From Penium margaritaceum (Eukaryota > Streptophyta > Zygnematophyceae > Desmidiales > Peniaceae): 64,000 nt of DNA. The notes under the pieces were generated by a model, which made no database searches, was not told the origin of the DNA, and saw only the letters and a list, made by a program, of their open reading frames with translations. The stretch covers positions 99,684 to 163,683 of the forward strand of contig SZWC01000811.1 of the NCBI GenBank assembly GCA_023375785.1, given 5' to 3'. The translations under genes were made by a program, and so were the position numbers. Each line of letters opens with the position of its first letter. The stretch's first letter is position 1. Shown in pieces: positions 23,601 through 34,766 of the stretch.

Positions 23601-25319
23601 GTATGCATCCTTTGGTTGGTCACTATGCACGCTAGCCACAACGTGCCACTACTTGTTGAAGGTCTTTGTACTTGCTAGTTGATAACGAGTGTTTCCAACC
23701 CATTGTTTCCCCCTCTAACCATTTGTGACTCGTGTTATGGGTTTTCAACGTTGACCACACCCACTGAAATTCTTTTGTTCATGGTTAGTGACATATGCCT
23801 ACTTTGGTTTGTCACTGTACATGGTTACCACGCCATGTCAATACCTATTGAAGATCCTTGTGCTGTCTAGTTGATAGCTAGTGTTCCCAAACCATTGTTA
23901 CTCCCCTTTGATTATCTGTGACTCGTGTTGTGAGCTGTCAACGTTGACCACAAGAAGTGAAATTTGTTGGTCATGGTCAGTGACATATGCATATTTGGTT
24001 GGTCAGTGTGCATGGTAGCCACACTCTGCCACTAGGTATTTGTACTTGCTAATCAATTACTGGCATTCCCAAACCATTATCTTCAACTCTGACCATTTGT
24101 GACTCGTGTTATGAGTTGTCAAAGTTTACCACACATACTGACATTCTTTGGTCATGGTCAGTGACATATGCCTACTTTGGTTGGTCATCATGAATGGTAT
24201 CCATACCGTGCCACAACTTATTGAAGGTCCTTGTGCTTGCTAGCTAATACCTTGTGTTCCAAAACCATCGTTTCCCCATCTTACCCTTTGCGACTCGTAT
24301 TACGAGTTGTCAACGTTGACCACACACAGTGGATTTCGTTGGTCAAAGGCAGTACATATGCCTACTTTGGTCGTTCGTTGTGCATGGTAGCCACACCGTG
24401 CTACTACTGATTGAAGGTCGTTGTACTTGCTAGTGAAGAAAAAGCATTCCCAAACCATTGCTTTCCCCTCTGAACATTTGTGACTCGTGTTATGGTTGGT
24501 GAACGTCGACCACCCATATTGAAATTCTTTGGTCATGATCAGTGACATATGCCTATTTTGGTTGTTTGGTGTGCATAGTAGCCACACTGTGCCACTACGT
24601 TTACAAGTTCTTTAACCTTTCTAGGTGATACATGGGGTTCGCAAACCATTGTCTCCCCCACTGACCATTTGTGACTCGTGTTATGAGTTGTCAATGTTGA
24701 CCACACATAATTGACTTCTTTGGTCATAGTCAGTGACATATGCATCCTTTGATTGGTCACTGTGCACGCTAGCCACACCGTGTCACTAGTTGTTGAAGGT
24801 CTTTGTACTTATTAGTTGATAACTAGTGTTCCAAACACATTGTTACCCCCTCTGACCATTTGTGACTCGTGTTATGAGCTTTCAACGTTGACCACACACC
24901 GTGAAATTCTTTTGGTCATGGTCGGTGACATATGCCTACTTTGGTTTGTCATTGTACATGGTTACCACTCCTTGTCACTACGTATTGAATGTCTTTGTGA
25001 TTTCTAGTTGATTGCTAGTATTCCCGAACCATTGTTATCCCCACTGCCTATTTGTGACTCTTTTTGTGAGTTGTCAACGTTTACCACATGAAGTGATATT
25101 GTTTGGTCATGGTCAGTGACATATGAATTCTTTGGTTGGTCATTGTGCATTGTAGCCACACTTTGCCACTACATATTGAAGGTATTGGTACTTGCTAGTC
25201 GATAAGGAGTATTCACAAACCACTATCTTCCACTCTGACCATTCGTGACTCATGTTATGAGTTGTCAACGTTTACCACACATAGTGACTTTTTTTGTCAT
25301 GGTCTGTGACATATGCCTA
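17593..25319 (+). repeat. ~190-bp satellite array, block 3 (plus orientation)
   Basis: The HOR resumes inside a type-2 monomer. Type-2 heads at 18668, 19813, 20959, 22105, 23059 and 24196 give units of 1145, 1146, 1146, 954 and 1137 bp. The 954-bp unit lacks exactly one monomer through a type-6/type-1 hybrid near 22920-23000. A type-5 monomer near 20400-20580 carries a type-3 patch. The block ends at an inversion junction. No gene is seen. Confidence 0.95.
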
Positions 25320-25320
25320 C
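25319..25320. other. Satellite inversion junction, left
   Basis: Plus-oriented type-1 text (GTGACATATGCCTAC) changes abruptly to minus-oriented text (AGTGTGGCTACAATGCA), which is the reverse complement of a type-6/type-1 boundary. There is no spacer and no mobile element at the junction. Confidence 0.85.
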
Positions 25321-25813
25321 AGTGTGGCTACAATGCAGAGTGCCCAACCAAAGTATGCAAATGTCACTGACCATGACCAAAGAATTTTACTTCATGTGGT
25401 ACATGTTGACAACTCACAACACGAGAGACAGATAGTCAGAGGGGGTAACAATGGTTTGGGAAGACTAGCTATCAACCAGAAAGCACAAAGACCTTCACAG
25501 TAGTGACACGGTGTGGTAACCATGTACAGTGACAAACCAAAGTAGGCATGTCACTAACCACGACCAAAAGAATTTCACAGTGTGGTCAACATTGAAAACT
25601 CATAACACGAGTCACAAATGGTCAGATGGGGAAAGAATGGACTGGGATCACTAGTTATCAACTAGCAAGTACAAATACCTTCCACAAGTAGTGGCAAGGT
25701 GTGGCTAGCGTGCACAATGACCAACCAAAGGATGCATACGTCACTGACTATGACAGAAGAATCCCACTATGTGTGGTCAACATTGACAACTGATAACACC
25801 AGTCACAAATTGT

Positions 25814-25814
<1 letters not shown>

Positions 25815-25890
<76 letters not shown>
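25815..25890 (+). repeat. (AG)38 microsatellite inside a satellite monomer
   Basis: Thirty-eight uninterrupted AG units sit where other inverted type-4 monomers read GTCAGAGGGAGAGACAATGG. The native short GAGAGA seed lies at exactly this place, so replication slippage on it is the simple explanation. Confidence 0.95.
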
Positions 25891-25893
<3 letters not shown>

Positions 25894-28800
25894 ATGGTTT
25901 GGGAACCCTATGTATCAACTAGAAAGGACAAATAAATTCAATATCTAGTGGCACGGTGTGGCTACTATGCACACCAAATAACCAAACTAGGCATATGTCA
26001 CTCACCATGACCAAAGAAATTCAATATGGGTGGTCAACGCTCACTAACCATAACACGAGTCACGAACGATCAGTGGGGGAAACAATGGTCTGGGAATATC
26101 AGTTCTCAACTAGCAAGTACAACGACCTTCAATCAGTAGTAGCACGGTCTGGCTACCATGCACTATGACCCACCAAACCAGGCATATGTACTGCCTTTGA
26201 GCAAAGAAATCTGCTGTGTCTGGTCAACGTTAACAACTCAAAATACGAGTCACAAATGGTTAGAGGGGGAAACAATGGTTTGGGAACACCATGTATCAAC
26301 TAGCAAGCATAGGGACCTTCAATAAGTTGTGGCACGGCGTGGATACCATGCATGATGACAAATCAAAGTAGGCATATGTCACTGACCATGACGAAAAAAT
26401 GGTCAGAGTGCAAGATGATGGTTTCTGAATACTAGTTATTGACTAGCATGTACAGATACCTTCAATATGTAATGGCACAGTGTGGCTACAATGCAGAGTG
26501 ACCAACGAAAGCATGCATCTGTCACTGACCATGACCAAGGAATATCACTTCATTTGGGCAATGTTGACAGCTTAAAACACAAGTCACAGATAGTCAAAGG
26601 GGGTGATAATGGTTTTGGAAGACTAGCTATCAACTAGATACACAAAGACCTTCAATACGTAGTGACACAACGTGGTAACCATGTACAATGACAAACCAAA
26701 GTAGTCATATGTCACTAACCATGAACAGAAGAATTTCGCAGTGTGGTGAATGTTGAAAACTCATAACACGAGTCACAATTGGTCAGGGGGGGATACAATG
26801 GGCTGGGAACACTAGTTATCAACTAGCAAGTACAAAGACCTTCAACAAGTAGTGGCAGAGTGTTGCTAGCATGCACCGTGACCAGCCAAAGTTTGCATAA
26901 GTCATTGAGTATGACCAAAGAAGTCCATTGGGTGTGGTCAACATTGAAAACTCATAACACGAGTCACAAATGGTCAAAGGGAGAGACAATGGTTTGCGAA
27001 CCCTATGTCTTGACAAGAAAGGAGGAATAACTTCAATGCATAGTGGCACGGTGTGGCTAATATGCACACAAAACAACCAAAAAAGGCATATGTCACTGAC
27101 CATGACCAAAGAATTTCAATATGGGTGGTCAACGTTCACCAACCATAATACTATTCACAAACGGTCAGAGGGGGAAACAATGGTCTGGGAATATCAGTTC
27201 TCAACTAGCAAGTACAACGACCTTCAATCAGTAGTAGGACACTGCGGCTACCATGCACAATGAACGACCAAAGTAGGCATATGCACTGCCTTTGACCAAA
27301 GAAATCCGTTGTGTGTGGTCAACGTTGACAACTCATAATACGAGTCACAAATGTTCAGAGGGGGGAAAATGGGTTGGGAACACCAGGTATCAACTAGCAA
27401 GCACAAGGACCTTCAATAAGCTGTGGCACGGTGTTGGTACCATGAACGATGACCAACCAAAGTAGGCAAATGTCACTGACCATGATGTCACTTTGTGTGG
27501 TAAACTTTGGCAACTCATGACATGAGTCACAATTGGTCAGAGTGGAAAACAATGGTTTGTGAATTCTAGTTATCAACTAGCGAGTACAAATACCTTTAAC
27601 ATGTAGTCGCACAGTGTGGCTACACCGTACAGTGACCAACCAAAGTATGCATATGTCACTGACCATGACCAACAAATTTCACTTCATGTGGTCAACATTG
27701 ACAACTCACAACACGAGTCACCGATAGTCAGAGGGGGGTAACAATGGTTTGGGAACACTAGCTATCAACTAGAAAGAACAAATACCTTCAATACATAGTG
27801 ACACGAAGTGGTAACCATGAACAGTGACAAACCAAACTAGGCACATGTCACTTATCATGACCAAAAGAATTTCACAATGTGTGGTCAACCTTGAAAACTC
27901 ATAACACAAGTCACAAGTGATCAGAGGGGGAAACAATGGGTTAGGGATATTAGTTATCAACAAGCAAGTACAAATACCTTCAACAAGTAGAGGCAAGGTG
28001 TGGCTAGAGTGCATCGTGACCAACCAAACAATGCATACGTCACTGACGATGACCGAAGATGTCCACTATGCGTGGTCAACATTGAAAACTCATAACACGA
28101 GTCACAAATGGTCAGAGGGAGAGACAATGGTTTGGGAACCCTATGTATTGACCCGAAAGGACAAATACCCTCAATACCTAGTGGCACAGTGTGGCTACTA
28201 TGCACACCAAATAACCAGACTAGGCATACGTCACTGACCATGACAAAAGCATTTCAATATGTGTGGTCAACATTCACCAACCATAACACGAGTCACAACC
28301 GGTCAGAGGGGGAAACAATGATCTTAGAATATCAGTTCTCAACTAGCAAGTACAACGACCTTCAATCAGTAGTAGCACGGTGTGGCTACCATGCACAATG
28401 ACCGACCAAAGTAGGCATATGTACTGCCTTTGACCAAAGCAATCCACTTTGTGTGGCCAACGTTGACAACTCATAATACGAGTCACAATGGTCAGAGGGG
28501 GAAACAATGGTTTGGGAACTTCAGGTATCAACTAGCAAGCACAAGGACATTCAATACATTGTGGCATGGTGTGGATACCATGCACGATGACCAACCAAAA
28601 TAGGCATATGTCACTGACCATGACCAAAGAATGTGACTATGTGTGGTAAACTTTGACAACTCATAACACGAGTCACAAACGGTCAGAGTGGAAGATAATG
28701 GTTTGTGAATACTACTTATCGACAAGCAAGTAGAAATACCTTCCATATGTACTGGCACAGTGTGGCTACAGTGCACATTGACCAACCAAAGTAGGCATAT

Positions 28801-30184
28801 GTCACTGACCATGACCAAAGATTTTCACTTCATGTGGTCAATGTTGACAACTCACAACACGAGTCACAGATAATCTGAGGGGGTAACAACAGTTTGGGAA
28901 CACTAGCTATCAACTAGAAAGCATAAAGACCTTCAATACGTAGTGACACGGTGTGGTAACCATGTACAGTGACAAACCAAATAGGCATATGTCACCGACC
29001 ATGACCAAAAGAATTTCACAGTGTGTGGTCAACGTTGAAAACTCATAACAATAGTTCAAAATGGTCAGAGGGCAAAACAATGGGTTGGGAACACTAGTTA
29101 TCAACTAGCAAGTGAAAATACCTTCAACAAGTAGTGGCACAGTGTGGCTAGCATGCACGGTGACCAATCAAAGGATGCGTACGTCACTGACTATGACCAA
29201 AGAAGTCCAATATGTGTGGTCAACATTGACAACTCATAACACGAGTCAAAAATGGTCAGAGGGAGAGAGAATGGTCTGGGATCCCTGTGTATCGACTAGA
29301 AAGCACAAACAACTTCAATACGTAGTGGCACGGTGTGGCTGTTATGCACACCAAACAACCAAACTACGCAGATGTCATTGACCATGACCAAAGAATTTCA
29401 ATATGGGTGGTCAATGTTTACCAACCATAACAAGACTGACAAGCGGTCAGAGGGGGAAACAATGGTCTGAAATATCAGTTATAAACTAGCAAGTACAAGG
29501 ACCTTCAATCACTCGTAGCACGGTGTGGGTACCATGCACAATGGCCGACCAAAGAAGGCATATGTACTGCTTTTGACCAAACTAATGTGCTGTGTGTCGT
29601 CAACTTTGACGACTCATAATACGAGTCACAAATGGTCAGAGGGGGAAATAGTGGGTTAAGAACACCAGGTATCAACAAGCAAGCACAAGGAAATTTAATA
29701 AATAGTGGCACAGTATGGATACCATGCACGATGACCAACCAAAGCAGGCATATGTCACTGACCATGACCAAATAATGTCACTGTGTGTGGTCAACTTTGA
29801 CAACTTATAACACGAGTCGCAAATGGTCAGAGTGGAAGATAATGGTTTGTGAATACTAGTTATCAACTAGCAAGTACAAACACCTTCACTATGTAGTGGC
29901 ACAGTGTGGCTACAATGCACAGTGACGAACCAAAGTATCGTGTGTCACTGACCATGACGAAAGAGTTTAACTTCATGTGGTCAATGTTGACAACTCACAA
30001 CACGAGTCACAGATAGTCAGAGGGGGTAACAATGGTTTGGGAAGACTAAATATAAACTAAAACGCACAAAGAACTTCAATACGTAGTGACACGGCGTGGT
30101 TTCCATGTACAGTGACAACCCAAAGTAGGCATATGTCACTAACCATGACCAAAAGAATTTCACAGTGTGGTTAACGTTGAAAAC

Positions 30185-30189
30185 TCATA
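30185..30189. repeat. Target-site duplication of chromovirus, left copy (TCATA)
   Basis: TCATA stands directly before the TG of the 5' LTR and directly after the CA of the 3' LTR (38895-38899). Joining the flanks restores the satellite text AAAACTCATAACACGAG. Confidence 0.93.
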
Positions 30190-30888
30190 TGTAGCGGGAG
30201 GGCCGGTTCGGCCCTCCCACCTCGCTAAAGCGAGGGGTGGTTGCGGACCACCCCTCGCGTCAGCGAGGGCTGGCCGGCGGCCAGCACTTTGCTGGCCGCC
30301 GGCCAGCTCGCTGCCGGCCGGCTGGACGGCCGGCGGCCGGCCAAGTGACCGGCCGGCCACCGGCCGGCCAGCCACCAGCCGCTGATCGCGGCCTCAGCCG
30401 GATCGGCGGCTGAGAGGCCACGAGGGCCTCGAGGGGGAGGCCTCGTGGCCTTGTGCCCTCGCCCCCCCTCGCCCTCCTTGCAAATAAGCAAGAGAGGATG
30501 AGGGATAGGGGGAGCGAGGGTGAGGTCTAATTTGCTGGTGCGAAATCGCCAGCGTGCCTCGCACGCGACGATTTCGCGCCAGGACGACAAAACGAAATTC
30601 GAAGTTCATTTACGACGAACTTCGACATAAAACAAATGGAATAACTTGTGCGAACACACGAGTTCAAGGTAAAAACCCCCGGTTTGGGTCCCAAAACCAG
30701 GGGTTTGGTTAAAAACGGAAATGGGCCTCCGGAGACTCAAAATATTCGAGTCTCCCTGCTCTGGGTCGTTGATGACGATTGCCCCTCAGTCTTGCGAAGG
30801 GGGTAAACCCCTGACGCGGACTGAGAACGCCATTCTACGAACTCCAACGACGACTTCAGAGCAGGAGCTGGAGACTTGGCCTGTTACA
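30190..30888 (+). repeat. Chromovirus 5' LTR
   Basis: Begins TGTAGCGGGAGGG and ends CCTGTTACA; it matches 38032-38894 except for the duplicated GC-rich stretch around the gap there. The first 120 bp are a chain of near-perfect hairpins. A further palindrome lies at about 30676-30704 (CCCCCGGTTTGGG / CCCAAAACCAGGGG). The leader that follows (GTGGTTCTCAAAGCC...) could hold a TGG-initiated primer site, but I cannot assign a tRNA. Confidence 0.9.
30196..30306. repeat. Array of perfect hairpins at the LTR start
   Basis: Four inverted repeats lie nearly end to end: GGGAGGGCCG/CGGCCCTCCC (30196-30218, loop 3); CCTCGCT/AGCGAGG (30220-30235, loop 2); GAGGGGTGGT/ACCACCCCTC (30232-30256, loop 5); CTGGCCGGCGGCCAGC with its exact complement (30270-30306, stem 16, loop ACTTT). 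Further GGCC-rich palindromes continue to about 30380. The second and third share bases, so they are alternative folds. Confidence 0.92.
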
Positions 30889-31752
30889 GTGGTTCTCAAA
30901 GCCAGACGACCCTCGCGACCAAGGGTTCGACGGAAACGGCGGCTACGACATAGATGAAACGCCACCGGCAGCTGCAAGCAGGAGCAAAAACGCCAGAACG
31001 GACTACGGCATCCACACTTCACGGATTGAAGCGCCAAGAATTACGTTAGAGAGCTTGAAAAAAGCTCTACTTCGTGGAAACACTTCCTTCCAGCCTCTCC
31101 ACACTTCTAGGGGGCTAGGAGGATTTTTGTGGGGCGGGTTGTGGAGTTCCCACCTCTAAAACCACAAAATCCTCCTCATTTTCAAGGCTCCTTCAAACCT
31201 CCTTCATCCAAAAATTGGGACAGCGTCCCTCCCCAACCTTACGGACTCTCACGACCTGAGAGCACCCTGAAAAGAAGGAGGGTGACAACTTGGGGACTTT
31301 TGGCGGCTCCCCCAACGCCGCCGGCTCAAGGAGGACGCCGCCAAAGGGAGCAAGACGCGCAAAGAAGACTCAAGAGGAGGCCAAGGAAGACAAGAAGACA
31401 GGAAGAAGACAAGAAGCTAGAAGAAGGATTGGAGGAATTACTAGGAGTTATATAATTCCTGTCCTATTGTTTGTCCTAGCTTTGTGACCGGTACTCACAC
31501 TTTTTGTCAATTTCTTATATTGTAATTTTCTGTTTTCCTAGGTACTAGTGCTTGCCAATCGCCGTGAGTCATGGCTTAGGAAGTCTAGTTCTAACATCCA
31601 CGACCTTGTGCCGACGTGGCGGCCTAGGAAAGTAGAAATATAAATTGAAATTGCCTCACCGATCGTGAGAGCAACGTCTTAGGACGCGATTCCTCCTCGT
31701 TGTGGGGTGATCCTCACATCAACCTTCACGTGCTAGTTGCACAAGTAACGGG
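30889..31752 (+). other. Chromovirus 5' untranslated leader
   Basis: 864 bp between LTR and gag. It has short open frames only, several early ATGs and a purine-rich stretch (about 31320-31440). I see no conserved domain. It would carry the packaging and primer-binding signals. Confidence 0.6.
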
Positions 31753-33819
31753 ATGGCAAGTGCCGGACCATCTAGGACTAACAAGGGCAAGGTGGTGACG
31801 GCCTCACCACGAGCTCTCGGTGGACTCCAAGTTTTGGGAGCCGCCGCCGCGAGCACGGTTGCCAACCCAAAGGCAACCGTACCGCCAAGGGCAACCCTAC
31901 CGCCGAAGGCAACCGACGCCAACCTCGGCGATACCGAGCAACGTGTGGAGGCGAAAAGGGTACTTGACGAGCACGTCGACATGCACGTGGGCGACCCCCA
32001 CGCGACGGACGATGCCATGGAGGAGGATCTCCTGGGGGGATACCCCGATGAAGAGCACGACGTCGACGATGGCGAAGGCGACGAGGATCGCGACCATCGC
32101 AATCGTCGTGCGACGAACTCGAGCCGATTGTCGAGAAGGGCAAGACGCCCGCCGCATCGCCTGAAGCTGCCGATGGCAGCGAGACTGCCGAGAGCAGCAA
32201 GGGCGTTGAAAGCAGCCACACGGGAAAGTCCCGCGAGAATGAGCCGGACGACGTCGTTGCGAAGGCAATTCGCGATGACCGTCGTAGGCTCGCGGAGTTC
32301 GCTGCCGAGGCCGCAGGCCGCCTCAAGATCACCACCGGTGGTGGGAGATGCGGCACCACTCGGAGGAATGGGGGCGGACCCTCCTTCCTACGATGCGGCC
32401 GCAATGGGGCAAGGCAGCGCCCACTCGAGCGTCGTCGCCGACGACAGCCTCCTCCGAAAGGTGGGACTCCTCGGAGGCATGTACGCGAACCGTACCCTCT
32501 TTCAGTGGGTAAGGGTGCACGGACAACACGAGGCCCTGGAGGCTATCGCTGATGCTCTGACGATATCAGAGCTCAAGTTCGCGTTCGCCAACCTGCTGGC
32601 CCACGTCGGGCAGAGCATCACGGACCTTGACCGTGATCGCCAGCTGCAGCGCCTGGCCGTCCATGAGGCAAGCCGCCGATGCAGCGACCTTGACAAGGCA
32701 TTGCAGAGCGTGACCCAGGTGCAGATGCAGCAGCAAGCGACGTGTGCCGTAGCTGTGGATGCCACTGCCAGTGGCAGCGACGACTTGCCTACCTCGACGA
32801 CTTCGGGGTCGGTCATGAACACGTCCTTCCTTCACAGTGTGGAGATCTTCCGGAAGGGCGTGAAGTTGACCGACTGGTTGAACTGCATGGAGCACGTTCT
32901 ACGTGTTCACAAGGCTCCACTCAGCCAGTGGGGCGACCTTGCCACGACGCGGCGTGAAGACAAACTCTTCAAGTACGTGGTCAAGGAGTGGACTGCACAG
33001 CAGCCGCACCTCGAGTGGCAGCCCATGCCGTGGGAGACTTTTTGCGCGATCATGCGCAAGAAGTGCACCCAACATGAGGAGATACAGCGTGCCTTCCGCA
33101 AGATCAAGGACTTCAAGCAGCTGGGTAGCTCGCTCGAATCCTACTTGAGCGCATTCACCGCACTCGTGGAGGAAGCCGAAAGCTTCACCGAGGGCGATGG
33201 AACTCAGACGTTCAAGTACCCGGAGTGCATGCTTCTGGAGTACTTGCGTGATGGTCTCACCAGCGAGAAGCTGAAGGACAAGACCACCACGACAGCCACT
33301 GGCCAAGCTTGGACAAGCTGGAGGACATTGCGCGACTACATGAGCGAAGAGTATTCGGCGAACCCGAAACACTACTCTGATGCACGGCCAAACGCGCGTG
33401 CACATCAGGGGCGCAACATGCGCGTGGACGCTGTTGGTGCTGGTGGGTCAGCCAGAAAGCGAGGCGGGGCCAAGGGCAAGCAGCCTACAAATCCTCCAGC
33501 CAAGAAGGCTGGTGGACACAAGGGTCCCAACAACAAGCGCAGCCGCGAGAATGACGAGCTGCAGGCGGCGCGTGAGCGTCGCAACGCAGCCTTCCGCGAA
33601 GGGCTCTGCCACAACTGCATGCAGCCGGGCCACTTTAGGGCTCAGTGCCTTGAGGCTGCTGGTGGTCAGGAGGCCGCAGCGCTAGCTGCAGCAGCAGTAC
33701 CTCGTGGGGATGGTGCAGGAGGAGGCCGCGGACAAGGCCGTGGACAGGGTCGCGGTCGCGGCAATGGGCCCAGCCGTGGTAACGGTCAGGGCCGTGGGGC
33801 GGGTTTTCCCCACCCCTAA
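31753..33819 (+). CDS. Chromovirus Gag polyprotein
   Basis: This 688-codon open frame encodes the structural protein that assembles particles and packages RNA. Residues 1-110 are acidic and low complexity. Residues about 120-196 are odd (Arg-rich) and look read out of frame between two compensating indels. The retrotransposon gag (capsid) domain spans about 360-560 (IFRKGVKLTDWLN, WETFCAIMRKK, YLSAFTALVEEAE, YLRDGL). A zinc knuckle CHNCMQPGHFRAQC lies at about 619-632, followed by a Gly/Arg/Gln-rich tail (GRGQGRGRGNG) likely to bind RNA. The start is the first ATG after the leader. Pol begins in the -1 frame, overlapping the last codons. Confidence 0.88.
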   Translation: MASAGPSRTNKGKVVTASPRALGGLQVLGAAAASTVANPKATVPPRATLPPKATDANLGDTEQRVEAKRVLDEHVDMHVGDPHATDDAMEEDLLGGYPDEEHDVDDGEGDEDRDHRNRRATNSSRLSRRARRPPHRLKLPMAARLPRAARALKAATRESPARMSRTTSLRRQFAMTVVGSRSSLPRPQAASRSPPVVGDAAPLGGMGADPPSYDAAAMGQGSAHSSVVADDSLLRKVGLLGGMYANRTLFQWVRVHGQHEALEAIADALTISELKFAFANLLAHVGQSITDLDRDRQLQRLAVHEASRRCSDLDKALQSVTQVQMQQQATCAVAVDATASGSDDLPTSTTSGSVMNTSFLHSVEIFRKGVKLTDWLNCMEHVLRVHKAPLSQWGDLATTRREDKLFKYVVKEWTAQQPHLEWQPMPWETFCAIMRKKCTQHEEIQRAFRKIKDFKQLGSSLESYLSAFTALVEEAESFTEGDGTQTFKYPECMLLEYLRDGLTSEKLKDKTTTTATGQAWTSWRTLRDYMSEEYSANPKHYSDARPNARAHQGRNMRVDAVGAGGSARKRGGAKGKQPTNPPAKKAGGHKGPNNKRSRENDELQAARERRNAAFREGLCHNCMQPGHFRAQCLEAAGGQEAAALAAAAVPRGDGAGGGRGQGRGQGRGRGNGPSRGNGQGRGAGFPHP
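33801..33807 (+). promoter_or_regulatory. Putative -1 ribosomal frameshift heptamer (G GGT TTT)
   Basis: GGGTTTT is positioned in the gag frame as X-XXY-YYZ (codons GGT at 33802 and TTT at 33805), 9 bases before the gag TAA. A one-base slip back puts ribosomes in the pol frame, which is open from 33807 to the first lesion at 34326. The site lies in a GGGGCGGG/CCCCACCCC inverted repeat that could form structure. Confidence 0.65.
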
Positions 33820-34760
33820 GTGACGTCAGTGGGGACCACTCAGGGGTAAAACTGGATCACGAGTGTGAGTTCATGATCTCTGACGAGGATGTTAAACAAT
33901 TTGAGTTTTTGATGAGTTCAAATTTCTCTCTTGTCTTCTCCCCTCTCATGGAATCTCATTCTACACTTGCTGATCGACATTGCCCACTAAATATTGCATC
34001 ACTAGACGAGATGCATGACCGAACCTGCTTAGTGGTGGCGACACCAACCACTGTGCAAGAGTTGTGTAACGCAGTGATTGAAGCAAATGCCTTCAAAGCA
34101 ATGAGCTCAATCACATTCGCAGTACCTTTAGTCGACGATTTTGACCCAGTGAAATTTAAAGACAGGAAGGTGCTGGCCGAATTCACACATGCCCACAAGA
34201 TGTGGACTCGAGTGGGTGAATCATGGGAGTTGCGACGCCCGTCATACAGATTCCGTATTCATTACAAACTCGGCTTACCGTCATCGAGTCTGTTCACTCG
34301 GAAGTGTGGAGGCAACATGACGATGTAGTTCAAAGGACACCTAGCTGGTGCTCCCGTGAACGTACTTGCTGACACGGGAGGGGATGACTCTTTTGTTAGC
34401 CTTGGCTTTACCCGTCAGGTTGGCTTGAAGTACGAGCCATCAAATGGCACAGTTGTTGTCGGTGACAACCGTACGGTACCCGTAATCGGTACTTGTAAAG
34501 CAAAAAATTGAATTCAAGGGAACACACAGAGTGTCACGTTGAAGGTACTCAACCTTCTTGACCCATTTGACGTGGTGCTAGGCGATCCCTGGCTCCGTGA
34601 CAACAAGGCTCTAATGTGCTTTGAATCAAAGAATTTGATCCTCCGAAAAGGACAACGCCGCTTTACGTTGATTCCGAATATGAAATTATCACCGACCCGA
34701 CTCAAAGTCCATGCCAGCTTGTCTGCAATGCAGGTCAAGAGACGTATTCGACAAGTTTGA
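33807..34760 (+). pseudogene. Chromovirus protease region of pol, with stops
   Basis: Aspartic protease cleaves the Gag-Pol precursor. The pol frame opens at the frameshift site, runs through a weakly conserved N-terminal part (DEDVKQFEFLMSSNF, KMWTRVGESWELR) and reaches TAG at 34326-34328. The active-site D-T-G is at 34371-34379 in NVLADTGGDDSFVS, followed by GDNRTVPVIG, then TGA at 34509. After that comes LLDPFDVVLGDPWL, the conserved protease-RT link, and TGA at 34758-34760. All parts stay in one frame, so the lesions are point stops. The DTG triad itself is intact. Confidence 0.8.
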
Positions 34761-34766
34761 TACTTC

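Larger units (their letters stand above)
25320..30189 (-). repeat. ~190-bp satellite array, inverted block, left part
   Basis: The same six monomer types appear as reverse complements. Ends of the type-2 head (...GGATACC) at 26347, 27441, 28579 and 29723 are 1094, 1138 and 1144 bp apart, so the HOR is kept in the inverted orientation. A type-4 monomer contains an (AG)38 expansion at 25815-25890. The block is interrupted by the chromovirus in a type-5 monomer. Confidence 0.94.

Noticed and set aside
30160-30590. Long frames within the GC-rich chromovirus LTR on both strands
   Set aside because: They arise from GGCC palindromes in noncoding LTR and occur symmetrically on both strands.
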